This document shows, in pieces, positions 34,988-45,888 of a DNA stretch of 64,000 bases. This DNA comes from Dromiciops gliroides (lineage: Eukaryota; Chordata; Mammalia; Microbiotheria; Microbiotheriidae). The DNA is taken from assembly GCF_019393635.1 (NCBI RefSeq), contig NC_057861.1:194649526-194713525 (forward strand), given 5' to 3'. Numbering within the stretch: position 1 is the stretch's first letter; every line of letters starts with the position of its first letter. Below the pieces are notes generated by a model. The model was given only the letters and a program-made list of their open reading frames with translations, searched no databases and was not told where the DNA came from. A program made the position numbers and the translations under genes.

Positions 34988-35136
34988 TTTTTTTTTTTTT
35001 GGTGAGGCAATTGGGGTTAAGTGACTTGCCCAGGGTCACAAAGCTAATAAGGGTTAAGTGTCTGAGGCCAGATTGAAAATCAGGTACTCCTGACTCCAGG
35101 GCCGGTGCTTTATCCACTGCACCACCTAGCTGCCCC
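34988..35136 (-). mobile_element. WSINE1-like SINE, antisense, tandem with the previous copy
   Basis: TSD CCAAAACTGTCTTTTT flanks this copy (starting 34973 and 35137). It therefore inserted 3-15 bases from the head of the SINE at 34818, in the same orientation. Confidence 0.94.
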
Positions 35137-35612
35137 CCAAAACTGTCTTTTTAAATTAAACTAATTCCTAAGTACTGATTCCAGTTATTAGATACCATTC
35201 TCAATCAATAATTAATAAATAATACAGAATAAAGTAGGTTATCAATTTTTAATTTTACATTCTCTCTCTGTCTCTATGGAGCCATGTCTCCACTGTATCA
35301 CCATCTATAGACCTAATTGATATGATTGGGTATGATCATCATCCATTAGAATTAAATTATTAATGGGGTAATGGAAAGCAATAATTACAGAGTTCAATAA
35401 TTTTATACAAGGCAAGCCAGGAGAGGTTTGATTATTACTGGTGCTGGTTGATTGTTACAAATGGCCCCACAAAAAGTCATAATCTCTCATGCCTTCTCCC
35501 TCTGCGTGTTATAGTAGCTGGATAGGAACTCAAGCATAAGGTAGCCTTGCAGAGCGAATGGCACATTGGAAAGGTAGAATTTACATGTTTTCCAGGTAAA
35601 ACAATGATCAAG

Positions 35613-35760
35613 GGGCAGCTAGGTGGTGCAGTGGATAAAGCACTGGCCCTGGTTTCAGGACGACCTGAGTTCAATAGGGCCTCAGACACTTGACATCCAC
35701 TAGCTGTGTGATCCTGGGCAAGTCATTTAACTCTCACTGCCCGCAAAGAAAAAGAAAAAG
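35613..35760 (+). mobile_element. WSINE1-like SINE, perfect 15-bp TSD
   Basis: AAAACAATGATCAAG at 35598-35612 and 35761-35775. The B-box region is altered ('gagttcaatagggcc'). Confidence 0.95.
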
Positions 35761-36320
35761 AAAACAATGATCAAGTGCCTTTTTACCCTAGTAGTCCACT
35801 CCCAATGTCCAATTAATCTCCAGCTGAGTTTCAGATGTGCCAGGTATTCCTATAGCCCCTGGAAACAACTTTCATGGTCCTATTCTGGAGTAGGTCTCAA
35901 TTGATGACAGCTCTGAAAGTGGGTCTTCATAGAAGGGCTGATCTTCTACAGAGTTTCCTAGGTGTTTCTGCTATAACCTGTTTTACAAAACAGATCTTAA
36001 TACAATTTAGTAACTAGTTAAGATGGTGAACTACAGAGCATCAAATTAGGAACTCATATCCAAAACTTCGGAGAATTTAAGTCCTTATATTCCATGTTTC
36101 AAAACTGTGTCCTCTATTTAATTTTTTAAAACTTTATATTCATTTTTATCCTGGTTCCAATTCATTCCCCCTCAGGAGGATATTGTGATCATATTAACAT
36201 AATAAAAGGAAATTTTACTATCAATCTACCCTATCAATTGTAAACCCTCCTGGTCTCTATTATTTGTAATTCAAATGATAATTGCAAATCTGATTTCTCA
36301 GTCTAGTAGTACCATACTAG

Positions 36321-36649
36321 TGTGAGATTTAAAATTGGATATACAAGCATTAAACTCCCCCTTTAACTTTTCCCTTATATATCTCCCAGATCAGTAAGAA
36401 AAGAAGCCTCTGAGCTTTAATCAGTGAAGGATTAGCTGTTATTGTTTAGGAATTAATTAGATAACAAACAGGTGATACTGATTAGGAAAATAGGAAAGTA
36501 GAAATACAAATGAATAGTCTTAGATCTACTCTTAGTCTCTTTTCTTTTATAAAACTCACGGAATCCCAAAACTGCCTGCCAGGCCCAGAACCAGAGCCGA
36601 TCACCAAAAGCCTGCGCCATCAAGCCAGAGTGTGGTTTTTTTTACCACA
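36321..36649 (-). mobile_element. Solo LTR, family B (short form), 4-bp TSD CTAG
   Basis: Plus-strand bounds TGTGAGATTT...TTTACCACA, flanked by CTAG (36317-36320 and 36650-36653). It is 329 bp. Its reverse complement starts TGTGGTAAAAA and ends CCAATTTTAAATCTCACA, like the 31587 copy. The middle also matches ('ctactttcctat', 'atca.catcacctg', 'gaagcttcttcc'-type). It lacks about 200 bp of the upstream G+C-rich part. Confidence 0.9.
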
Positions 36650-37429
36650 CTAGTATATATCATTCAGCTAAAAGTCACCATTAGGACAATGAAAAAGAGG
36701 CATCATTATACACTTGCCCGTATCAATGGAATCTGCTATGTGAGGGAAAAAGGGAAGGACATAGCAGTATTAATACTGCTCCTTAGTTTTGTTTGATTTC
36801 AGGTATGAGTCAGTCAACAGCCAGGCACACAGAAAGGTTCATCATAAGCCATAGGATATAACAATCAGGCTCAGACATATCTAGATGGCGAAATGTCTTT
36901 GCTTACCGACATGGGGAAATAAGTCAAGCGAATCCTACCTTCATCTTCTCAAGTTTGTTACCTCATCTTTCCCAGAGACAGACATCCACCTGTAATAGTC
37001 CTCAGACTACAGGAGCATGTGGCATTTCCCTTGAATGATGAGAGGTTATCAGATACTTATGCTTGAAATCAAGACTTAGAACATCAGCAGATTAAAATAC
37101 CAAGCAGCTTTCTCTCAAATAGCAAAATTTCAGTAATTACAGCTTTGGGATAGGTTATTCTTTTTCTCATGTCTTAATAAGTATTAGAACATAGAAGAAA
37201 CACCAAAAAAGCAGCCCACAGAGAAAAGACACTCAGAGTAATGATGGCAAAGGTATCTTGTTTTCTCTGTCTTATTCACATTGGATGGATGTTAGGAGTT
37301 TGAATTCAGTAACTATGAAACTCTATTACCCAGAACTGTTTGATGATTATGGGAAAAATGTGGTTTGTGATTTGTTTGACAGGAATGTAAATTTTAGTTT
37401 CTCACCACAAAATGGATTAAGTCATTTCA

Positions 37430-37506
37430 TCATTATCATTAATACCATCAATAATAATTTATTAAGTGCCTAATATATGGCAGGCACTGTGCTAAATGCT
37501 GAGAAT
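37430..37506 (+). repeat. Old mammalian repeat, left part (split by LTR)
   Basis: 'aataatttattaagtgcctaatatatggcaggcactgtgctaaatgctgagaat' continues beyond the LTR as 'acaaaaagagacaaa...cttggggagcttacaatataatgag' (38582-38650). It is a common, very old repeat. Confidence 0.7.
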
Positions 37507-38577
37507 TGTGGAAATTTATTTTGATTTGGGGACCCTGCCTTTGGGCTGAGATTAAAAAGCCTTAGGCCCTCAGGGGTTTTTTCTGTGTAAGAGGGGCTAG
37601 GGCCCCCTCCCCTTCTGTTTCAGCTGCAGGGAGGCCTCTGAGCCCTGCTAAATGGAACAGACGAAAACCTCGAGCCATGGGTGTAACACAGCGTGGTCCC
37701 ATTCGCACAGCGGAAAGGCTCATGAAAACCCTCAGGGATGCTGGGGTTTGCTTCACCTAGCCCCAGCTGTGGGCTCACGAAGCATGGGGCTTGACTGACC
37801 CAGGGGGTGGCGAGCCCGGGTTTGACCTGGGAGAACAGGTTAATAAAAAGGGGGTTGACAAGAGAGGCAGGGGGTTGGTACAAGGTACAAGGAAGTTGGA
37901 GAAGACAGACAGGGAGGCTGCTACAAGGATGCTAAGGAGACTGAAAAGAGAGAGGGGGTGTAGAGAAGGTAGAGACGCTGAGGGGAATGAACAGAAAGAG
38001 GTTTGCAGCCATATGGAGTAAGGGGCTTTTCAGGGTTCAGCGACAGCACAGAGAGGGAAGTTAGATGGAAAGGGGGGACACTCGAAGAAGGTCGGTTGGT
38101 ACAGAGATGCTAAGAAAGTTGTCGGCATGACAAAGATCAAGCACAAACAGCGGCAGCAGAAAGACACACCAGAAAGCAGTCAGGTTGTATATTTTATTTT
38201 CCTGTATTCTTAATTTAAAATTGTATCTCATAAATAAACCCTCTGCTGTTAAATTGGAAGAGGCTTCTTAATCTTTTGCTTATCAATTTGGGAGCAGAGC
38301 AATGTGGAGAAATTTTTAAAAGGCCCTAACAGATTGGCTTAGGAAATTAATAGCAGTCAGATAGCCAGCCAGTCAAAAGTCCCTAGATCAGTCCTCCAGT
38401 TTATATTAGGCCCCCAGATAAATTACGACGAGCAGCTAGTTAAAATAATATTCTTACATTTGAATGGTGACCGTGGCAGGACTTACGCCCCAAATTATAA
38501 TTTTTCTAAAGTTATAATTTTTCATATAGCCCACAGTTATAAAATTTACAGATTAGAATAAGTTAATTTTTTTTACA
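37507..38577 (+). mobile_element. Solo LTR, family D, 1071 bp, 4-bp TSD GAAT
   Basis: Starts TGTGGAAATTTATTTTG and ends TTAATTTTTTTTACA. It is flanked by GAAT (37503-37506 and 38578-38581). Removing it restores the continuous old repeat 'gctgagaat|acaaaaagag', which independently confirms the borders. A polyadenylation signal AATAAA sits at 38233-38238. The U3-like part is G+C and purine rich (37790-38160) and yields spurious ORFs on both strands. Confidence 0.9.
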
Positions 38578-38614
38578 GAATACAAAAAGAGACAAAAAAA
38601 AAAACCAAGTCACT

Positions 38615-38770
38615 GCGCCTTGGGGAGCTTACAATATAATGAGAAAGACAGCATGTTCAGGCTGAGAAAGGTTAGATGACTTGTTCAAGGTCACACACTA
38701 CTAAGGGTCTCAGACAGGTCTTAAGTGACTTCAAGTCCTTCAATATGTTACCCTGCTGCCACACAAATGT
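38615..38770 (-). mobile_element. MIR-like fragment, antisense
   Basis: 'ggctgagaaaggttagatgacttgttcaaggtcacacactactaaggg' is the MIR body. The remainder is degraded. Confidence 0.55.
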
Positions 38771-39128
38771 CTCTATTTTCAGGTTCTGTAATTTTGTACC
38801 CACTATCTCCCACAGATTCTGTGTTTATTGATAGGCAAGTGTGCTCTAGTACTTATGGATGGAGTGTTGCTTTAAGTATTGTTGTTTTGCCTTCAATTTA
38901 GTTAATGTTTCTAATGAATGGGGTCATCTTGGTTAATTTATTAAAGGGCAACCAGGCTAGTGGGAACTTAGTAACTAGTGTATTAGATAGCATTTATCCC
39001 ACCAGGTTTGTCCCTAAGACACTAGAGAGTGAGTTATGGTATCATGGCCACTGCTACCTAACCCACATGTTGGGAGTATGGGTTGGAGTTTATGAGTCAG
39101 CCCAGTGAAAGAAGAGAAGGGGTTTTAG

Positions 39129-39806
39129 TGATGTGGGCTAGAATTTTGGGGTCTAATTGATTGTGAGTTGTCCCAAGAGAATTACAAGACTCAGTGACTC
39201 AGTTTCCTAAGTTTTATTGCAATACTGTGGGTGACCACAGGGAGAAAACCAGAATATTGGAAAGGTATCTCTCGAATAGTGAAAGGAAAGACAGTTATAT
39301 TTATAGTATGGATAAATTGATTATCAGTCTCATTATAATAATCTCCACCTTGGGGAGGTACAAGGGAGGGCCTGTCCTACTCATTATAATATTCTCCACC
39401 TTGGGTTGTTTCAGGGGAGGGCTTATCCTAATTTGGAGTTCCCGAGGTCCTAAGCCAACCCCCAAGGGGAGGTACCTTTTTCAGTGGAGGTGTGTTTTGG
39501 GGGTTTACACGTCATAAGATGAATCTGGGAAAAATTTGGCCTTTTCTGCACATGTCTCTTTCTGATTTCCATGGCTAGTTTCAAAATATAATCATTTTTC
39601 ATTAGAATTTCTATAGGTTGTCTTTTTCCTTTATTGTTATTTTGACCTGACCTGTTCTGGTCCGTTCTGGATGTTGATCACTATGGGTATGAGAACCTAA
39701 CTTAAGTTATCCATTAACTGGTATCTGACTCCCTTTTAGAGCTAATATCTGTATTAGAGCTTGGGTCTTGTGTTTTTCTATTAACCCCTTTTTGCCTCCT
39801 ACATCA
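39129..39806 (-). mobile_element. Solo LTR, family E, antisense (678 bp)
   Basis: Plus-strand bounds TGATGTGGGC...CCTCCTACATCA. The flanks TTAG and CTAG differ by one base, so the TSD is degraded. An AATAAA reads on the minus strand (39213-39218). A copy with roughly 20 differences over ~550 bp lies at 48336-48883 and ends at the same ...CTACATCA. It is inserted in the MALSU1 pseudogene. It contains a spurious 107-codon ORF that recurs in the second copy. Confidence 0.82.
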
Positions 39807-40330
39807 CTAGTAAAGAACAAGCTGAAGGCTCCTCTTCTGGTGGAAATCCAAGGATGAATGAAGCCTTCAGGCAAATGGCTCTAGTGTGATTATCATAAGT
39901 GCCCAGAGTCCATAACTTTTCCAATTGTAAGTGTCTCGGGTCCCTAGGAGCATCAAATGAATCACAAATTCACACACAGTCAATCATCCACATCCTTCCC
40001 TTCAATCCGAACATAAGCATCACTTTTGGATTTCAGGAACTGATCCATTTTCACTATGTATGGGGCAATCTCCGGTAAGTGTCTCACGGAGGTTCCACTA
40101 GCGATCACAAAGTAATCCACGCATTTCTGTTCTGGAATAACCTGGATCACACAAACATCTCTTTGCATTTTCTTGTTTCAAAAGGGATACAAGCAGATCA
40201 ATGTCAAATTTGGGGTACCATATGACCTTTCTTAGCCTGCTCCTCTCAGACGTCATCCTCATCCCACCACGCTCTGCTCTGGACCCTACACACTCCCCTG
40301 GCTGAGGCAAAGCAGGGCCAGGCTGGCTCT
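39807..40330 (-). pseudogene. MALSU1: MALSU1 processed pseudogene (mitoribosome assembly factor, RsfS family)
   Basis: MALSU1 binds the mitochondrial large ribosomal subunit and acts in its assembly. On the minus strand: [17 protein letters not shown] (about 40215), then in a shifted frame [48 protein letters not shown] and DVDD. The Trp that should follow is TGA (39979). Further frames give VIHLMLLGTRDTY, LEKLWTLGTYDN and FILGFPPEEE. The matches run collinearly with no introns, so it is a retrocopy with at least three frameshifts and a stop. Its 3' end is cut at 39806 by an LTR. The G+C-rich 40311-40460 may be the 5' coding part, unrecognisable. Confidence 0.9.
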
Positions 40331-40353
40331 GGGCCTGTGCAGAGCTGGGGTTA

Positions 40354-40384
40354 TGGGGGTGGGGGTGGGGGTGGGGGTGGGGGG
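40354..40384. repeat. (GGGGGT)n G-rich repeat
   Basis: Five consecutive GGGGGT-like units then a G run, so several G tracts lie close enough to form a G-quadruplex on this strand. A second G run is at 40410-40419. Confidence 0.9.
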
Positions 40385-40550
40385 ACAGGGTGGGGAATGA
40401 GAGGGGATGGGGGGGGGGCTCGAGCCAAGGGGCTGAGGCCTTGGCAGGAGGCGCCCTTAACAGTTTTAAGTGATAATGAGATTAAAGTTTCAACAGTTCT
40501 TATAGGTGGTTGAAGTGGTGTAATGATAGGTCATTAGAAATGTTGAGGTC

Positions 40551-40701
40551 GGGGGCAGCTAGGTGGCGCAGTGGATGGAGCACTGGCCCTGGAGTCAGGA
40601 GGACCTGAGTTCAAATCCGGCCTCAGACACTCAACACTTACTAGCTGTGTGACCCTGGGCAAGTCACAACCCCAGTTGCCTCACCAAAAAAAAAAAAAGA
40701 A
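40551..40701 (+). mobile_element. WSINE1-like SINE
   Basis: TSD AGAAATGTTGAGGT / AGAAATGTTAAGGT (40536-40549 and 40702-40715). 'ttaac' is deleted near the 3' end ('caagtcacaacccc'). Confidence 0.94.
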
Positions 40702-41254
40702 AGAAATGTTAAGGTTGATTAATAGTAGGGTGGAAGTCCCTAAATAGGAGAGTATAAGGGATGTGGGTAGAGGGGTGGATGGTGAACTAGATATTGATTT
40801 CCTTGGGTATGAAGAAAAAAATAACCTAGAGACTTGTTGATGATAGCAATGAGGATTTCCTGGAGAAGGAAAGAAGAGGTTACAGAGGGATAGGAGCAGA
40901 ATGAAGAGCCAGAAGTGGCAGTTGAGATGAAAGAGTATTTGTTTTTCCCGGGTTTGTAACCAGGAGGCAAAAGAGAAGGAACATATGATTTTTTGGAGCA
41001 ACTGACCAGATCTTCAATATCAACCAGAGGAATCTACCTTTCCCTCAAATCAAGACAATGAAAAGAGATCGAAAGGAAAAAATCTTGAACGAAGAAGAAT
41101 TTAACATAGAGAAGGGGATTCAAGTGAGCACAACCAAAGAGGAGGACAGAGAAAAAGTAGGAAAAAGTAGGCACTCTCCTGATGGAGATAGCTGAACACT
41201 GAGTGGACAGAATCAAAATGGATGGGATTGTAGATCTTATTAGAGAGGGAAAGG

Positions 41255-41400
41255 ACTTCTATTCCAAGACTCTTATTTTACAGATCAGGAAACTAAGACT
41301 CCATGAGGGGATTATGTAACTTGCCCAAGGTCACATAAGTAATAAGCAGTTTCATCTCAGATCCTTCAATTGAAGACCCAATAGTCTTTCCCCTAGGATT
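41255..41400 (-). mobile_element. MIR, antisense
   Basis: 'ttttacagatcaggaaactaagactccatgaggggattatgtaacttgcccaaggtcacataagtaataagc'. Confidence 0.75.
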
Positions 41401-41579
41401 GAATTCTAGGGAGATGGCCACGCTGAATTTTAGGGATTAAGGAAGTAGAGATAGGAATTTTATAAATATAAACAGAGGAGGTTTCCTTTTGAATATGCCT
41501 CCCACTCTCTTGGGTGGGGGTTTACATAAATACCCAAGGATTAATGATGTATAATGTTCATTTGAATAGCTAGTAGTCC

Positions 41580-41873
41580 AATTTGGCAGGAACTTAGCTG
41601 AAATGAGGCTAGAATGGTTGCAGGACCTAAATTGTGAAGGGTTTTGAATGACTGGCTGAGAAGTTTGTATTTAATTCTACAAGCTGTAAGGAACAAATGG
41701 AAATTTTGACCAGTGTGCCATCATAGATATACCTGTGGAAAATTGTTATGACATCTAAGTGGAAAATGACCAATAATATGCTAGTACAATAATAGACGAA
41801 AGAGATTATTAGAGCCTGAACTATGTAGTGAATTTTCAGCAGAGGAAACGGATAAAATAAACTGTGTAGCATC
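41580..41873. repeat. Old interspersed repeat, left part (split by LTR)
   Basis: 'ggttgcaggacctaaattgtgaagggttttgaatgactggctgagaagtttgtatttaattctacaag' looks like a mammalian-wide old repeat. It appears to resume after the LTR at 42509 ('acctagcaactggttgcttttggggg'). Class not assigned. Confidence 0.4.
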
Positions 41874-42099
41874 AATATGTCATGGGGTGCAGAGCACCCC
41901 AGAAGTTCTCTGGGGCACACCAAGGAATCTTCTCCTTGAGAAACTAAACCAGAGGACAGATAATGCCTAGAGAGATAAGCTGAACCAAATCGGACTGAGC
42001 TAGAATTGGATTCCTACCCTTCATTCTGGTCTCCCTTACCCTGGGGAGATAAATTTGGGTGTGACTGTGGCCTTTGTGTTCTGAAGAGGGATCCTTAGC

Positions 42100-42195
42100 C
42101 ACCCCTCACCCAATTCCTCTAGTCACTACCAGTGGGGGATGGTCCTCCACTCCTCACCCAATTCCCCCAGCTACCACCAGTGGGGGATGTTCCTC
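42100..42195 (+). repeat. 48-bp tandem duplication in LTR U3
   Basis: Two units, 'cacccctcacccaattcctc...' and 'cactcctcacccaattcccc...', each carry 'accagtgggggatg.tcct'. Tandem enhancer duplications are common in retroviral U3; that role is inferred. Confidence 0.88.
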
Positions 42196-42246
42196 TCTCA
42201 CTAAAGGAACTTTTCACGGGCAGATGGTCCACCCCCATCAGTCCTC

Positions 42247-42254
42247 TATAAAAG
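42247..42254 (+). promoter_or_regulatory. TATA box of LTR family F
   Basis: TATAAAAG, 133 bases upstream of the AAATAAA poly(A) signal: normal spacing for a retroviral U3/R. Confidence 0.7.
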
Positions 42255-42675
42255 TGCCTTCCAGTCTCCTGTTCGAGGAGATTTGATACCTCTGAGCCAT
42301 GTGCTTTATGCCAAATCTCCCCATGAAAGTCTAAGGATTTCTTTCATGGTTTCCCTCCCCCCTTCCCTTCCCTTCCCTTGCTCTTAAATAAACTACCACC
42401 TTATTCTAACTACGTTTTGTGTGCAAGAGGGTGTAATTCTTTAAAGAGGAATTCCTAAGAACCCCAACCCCTACCCAACCCGTACCCCATTTCCCACCAT
42501 TACAAATAGGACCTAGCAACTGGTTGCTTTTGGGGGATAAGTGACAGTGGAAAAAGAAAAGAGTCAAGGATGACCTTGATGTGAAAGAGAATACAAAGAA
42601 GGAAACAAGGTGTGGTTTTAGGCCCCAAAGAGTTAATAATTTCTTTAGAAAGGTAATAATTTTGTGGGTATACAG

Positions 42676-43114
42676 TGAGATCCCAAGAAACCTAAAGATC
42701 CCAAACCCCAAAGCCAAAGTAAAAACAGGTCTCTCTCTCACCTCAGGTATGAGGTGTGGCAGGACATGACCCTGGCATGCTGATAAGCAATATCAAGTTC
42801 TTCAAGATGACACACAAGATATGGATGGGTGCTGCATATCTTACTGATGCCCCATTATTCCAAAATCCCCTCCCTGCATTTCCCTCCCAGTTCTTTGTAA
42901 TGCCCTTCCCTCCCTTTTGTTTTATAAAGATACAAAAGACAGGTCTTCTCTTACTCCAGTGGGACAGTCACCAAGGTGATCTGTTCCCTGGCCATATATT
43001 CCTCTCCTAATAAATCTATTTTTGTTTTACAAGACTCATGGTGAGCCTCCAATTCTTTGGGTGAGCTAGTCCCTCATCCAGGTTGCAAGTCTCCCCACAC
43101 CCCCCCCCCAAACA
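42676..43114 (+). mobile_element. Provirus 5' LTR
   Basis: Aligns with 49147-49740 over its whole length ('cccaaagccaaagtaaaaacaggtctctctc', 'gatatggatgggtgctgcatatcttactgatgcccc', 'ttcctctcctaataaatctattttt', 'cctccaattctttgggtgagcta'). TATA at 42923-42929 and poly(A) signal AATAAA at 43009-43014. The 5' boundary (TGAGATCCC at 42676) is approximate. The 3' end AAACA sits four bases before the primer site. Confidence 0.85.
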
Positions 43115-43118
43115 TTTC

Positions 43119-43136
43119 TGGTCCTGAAACCCAGGA
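43119..43136 (+). promoter_or_regulatory. Primer-binding site, tRNA-Phe-like
   Basis: TGGTCCTGAAACCCAGGA matches the complement of the tRNA-Phe 3' end at 15 of 18 positions, by my count against the HERV-F-type primer site as I recall it. It lies four bases downstream of the LTR end, as expected. Confidence 0.75.
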
Positions 43137-43139
43137 AAA

Positions 43140-45464
43140 GTCTTCAGACAGGTAAAAAGGGGGCTGCTCATTTGACTCTTGGATTCCCTAGGTGGGGTAT
43201 GCACTGTGTTTCTCTCCTCCATCAGGAGCCTCCTTCAAGTTGGGAAGGTTCCCAAGGTCTGAGGTCTCAATAGCCAGGCTTCTTCAGGATTCTTGTTTCT
43301 CTACAGTTGGGAGATGTCCTGACTTAGAGAAACACTTTTCGGGTTTTTGTCAGTACCCAATTGGACACAAGTGCAGTCATCTTTCTTGGTGCAGTCTAGC
43401 CCAACCCACCATGGAGGGACAAGGTGAGAGCATTCCCTGTGACCTCCCCCCCTCAGGTGTATCCTTAAAAAAAAATGGAAAAAGAAATGGAGGACATAGG
43501 TGAAAAGAAATGAATGGTTTTCTATTATAACACCAAATGGCCAAAATTTGCAGGAGAGAGGAGAATTAAGGTAAACAGGCCTCCTGATTGACCCATATGA
43601 CACCCTGGAGTGGGCTAGACAGGACAAAGTAACACTTCACAGCTATTCATTTGCTTGTTGTCTTATGTGTATTTATGTGACTGTCAAAAGCTATAATGTG
43701 TGTACAATCTATGTGAAATTTTTGGTTCTGACTGATAAAGCTAATTCTAAACCCCCTTGCCTTCCCAAGCTGTGGCCAGGCTCTGAAGGTGGGGAAAAGA
43801 CAGTCTCTGACTTCTGTATATCTTTACATTGTGTACTACTCAGAGTTTAAATTTGGCAATGGGATGTAAATTCTCTGCTAGGCATTTATAGCTTTAGATG
43901 AACATTGTAAAATCTGGTTTAAAAAATATTGCCACTTTTGAAATATTTTGTAGTGGAATGGTTTAAAATCAGGAATTATTTGTAATGTGTATAAGTTGCA
44001 AAGAAAAAGATTTTTTTAAAAAGTCTCTAACCATCACACTACCAAAGAACAGTTTTTAGTTAACTCTGGTAAAGTGGGCCATGCCCTGTTTGCACTAAGA
44101 CTTGTGGCTGAAGAAGCCTGGAAAAAAAAAAAAAAGCTTCTGAAAATGGGAAGAAAAAAAAAAGACCAAAAGCACCTACACTTTAACTCCAACTCATTAT
44201 ATAAAATGTACTATGTGAATTTATGGATAATAGCCTTTTTCTTTTAAAGTGCTAAAAGTATTAAACCTTAGAAAGTTAAAATGTATCATTTACTGTCTCA
44301 TAAGGCATAATGGTAGATTTTCTGTGTAAAGTATAAAGTGCATGCAACTAAGCTAAGAACACCTGATTGTTAATTAATTGGTTTTGTTTCAAGTTTTAAA
44401 AATTCCTAATGTTGTTTTAAGGCACTATGTTTCTAAGTTTTCTTATAGTGTATAATTTGGCTCCTGTCAAAAAGGGTAAGGAAAAATGGGTTAGGAAGCT
44501 GCTGGTCTGCTAACCATGTGTTCTGAAGTACTATGGTCAAGAACTGACACTGTCAACTAAGCTATTTGGAGTTACATAGATATGTTTAAAAAAAAACAAG
44601 GTGGGGGACAAGTAGATTCTTTTTCTCTCACTTCCTCTCCCTCCTTCCCTCCTTGACGCTGACTGAAGCAGTATCAGGGGGGTGAGTGAGAGAATCAGTA
44701 CAGAGAATTTTATATGATAAGTAAAAGCAAATAGAAAGAAAGTTGTATCCTCCTTGCACTGACACTGTGAACAGAGGATCTGAAAGTAAAGTTTGGAAAC
44801 TTTTGAGGGGAGAAAAAAGTATACTATCACTTGAATTGCTTTCTTGCAATTATCTGGGAAGAACCCAAGAATAATTGAATTTGATGGGAAAATCTAGTTG
44901 GATGTTTACAGTCTTGCAAACTAAAATCCTGGTCAATTTTAAAGTCTCTTTTAAATTCGTGTATGTGTGTCAAAATTAGTAATAACTATAAATTATGACA
45001 CTCCTATCCATTTTTGTTATAGACTATGTTAATTGTTTTGTTTCCTGTCTAAGACAAAGAGAAAAGCACTGGAAGAATATTGGAACTAAGGGTAAATTAT
45101 TTGGTAAATTATTATATAGGAAAAGATACAGAAAAAATATCTTCCAGACTCCCCTTAATTTGTAAACTTACCAGAAAAGAATTTGTTATGGGTTGTGAAA
45201 TTCCTAGATGAGAATGGTCTTACTGAGAATTTATAAGGCTGCTTATTATATTGAAATCATTTCTAATGACTGATCTTTACACCAGGATAAGTTTAAACTC
45301 CAGAAGAAGGAAAATAAAAACCAAGCAAAATATGTTAGGTGAAACCTCTTACATGTGTGTGTCTCCTGGTAAACGTTTTTGCTCATTGCAAAATCCATGA
45401 GAATAGAAATTTGCTATTTAAGACAAAATATTTTTGGACTGTAATTGATATTGTTTTGAGTTTT
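43140..45464 (+). other. Provirus internal region, no recognisable genes
   Basis: Leader (43140-43450), then a possible gag start near 43490-43600 that is broken by stops. The rest to 45464 is A+T-rich with no motif I can assign. It may include non-viral insertions. Confidence 0.45.
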
Positions 45465-45468
45465 GAAT

Positions 45469-45884
45469 TGTAACGATTGGAATGTCGCCACCTGCTGGAG
45501 AGCTACTGTAGGAAAGTTCTGCCATGAGGAGAAGGCGTCAAGGTCCTTGGCGTCTGGAAGTGATGTTTGCTCGTGGGTACTGTCTATCAAGGCTACCAGC
45601 CAATCAACTTGAGGAGCCTCCCATTTCTGGGAGGAGGACACGATGTAGGAAGTGGACCTTGGCAGAGGGCTTTTTCCTCTTTTGGTTTCTCATCTCGCCA
45701 CGGCAGTTCGGATGATGGGGTCTCTTAGAAATAGTTAGATTTTTGCCTTTCTCTCTCTCTTCACCAAATTCTTATTCTCCTTAATAAATGCTTAAAAGTC
45801 TAAACTCTTGCTAAAGCTTATAATTTATTGGCGACCACTCATTAGATATTTTAGACAGTATAGCTAGAATTTTAGTCCCTTACA
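45469..45884 (+). mobile_element. Solo LTR, family A, 4-bp TSD GAAT, inside the provirus
   Basis: Starts TGTAACGATTGG and ends TTAGTCCCTTACA. It is flanked by GAAT (45465-45468 and 45885-45888); 416 bp. AATAAA at 45783-45788. It is about 40 bp longer than its relatives at 13831 and 56675, owing to extra sequence in the middle. It is younger than the provirus it interrupts. Confidence 0.93.
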
Positions 45885-45888
45885 GAAT

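Larger units (their letters stand above)
41878..42504 (+). mobile_element. Solo LTR, family F, 4-bp TSD AATA, with U3 duplication
   Basis: Starts TGTCATGGGGTGC and ends CCCACCATTACA. It is flanked by AATA (41874-41877 and 42505-42508); 627 bp. The promoter layout is intact: TATA box at 42247-42254, polyadenylation signal at 42387-42392, and a 48-bp tandem duplication upstream in U3. It adjoins, but is outside, the provirus beginning near 42676. Confidence 0.92.

Noticed and set aside
37562..38021. Overlapping ORFs on both strands in G+C-rich sequence
   Set aside because: They lie in the purine-rich part of a solo LTR, where stop codons are rare by composition.
42581..43010. Plus-strand ORFs spanning the provirus 5' LTR
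   Set aside because: They cross the LTR promoter and poly(A) signal and have no viral or cellular similarity.
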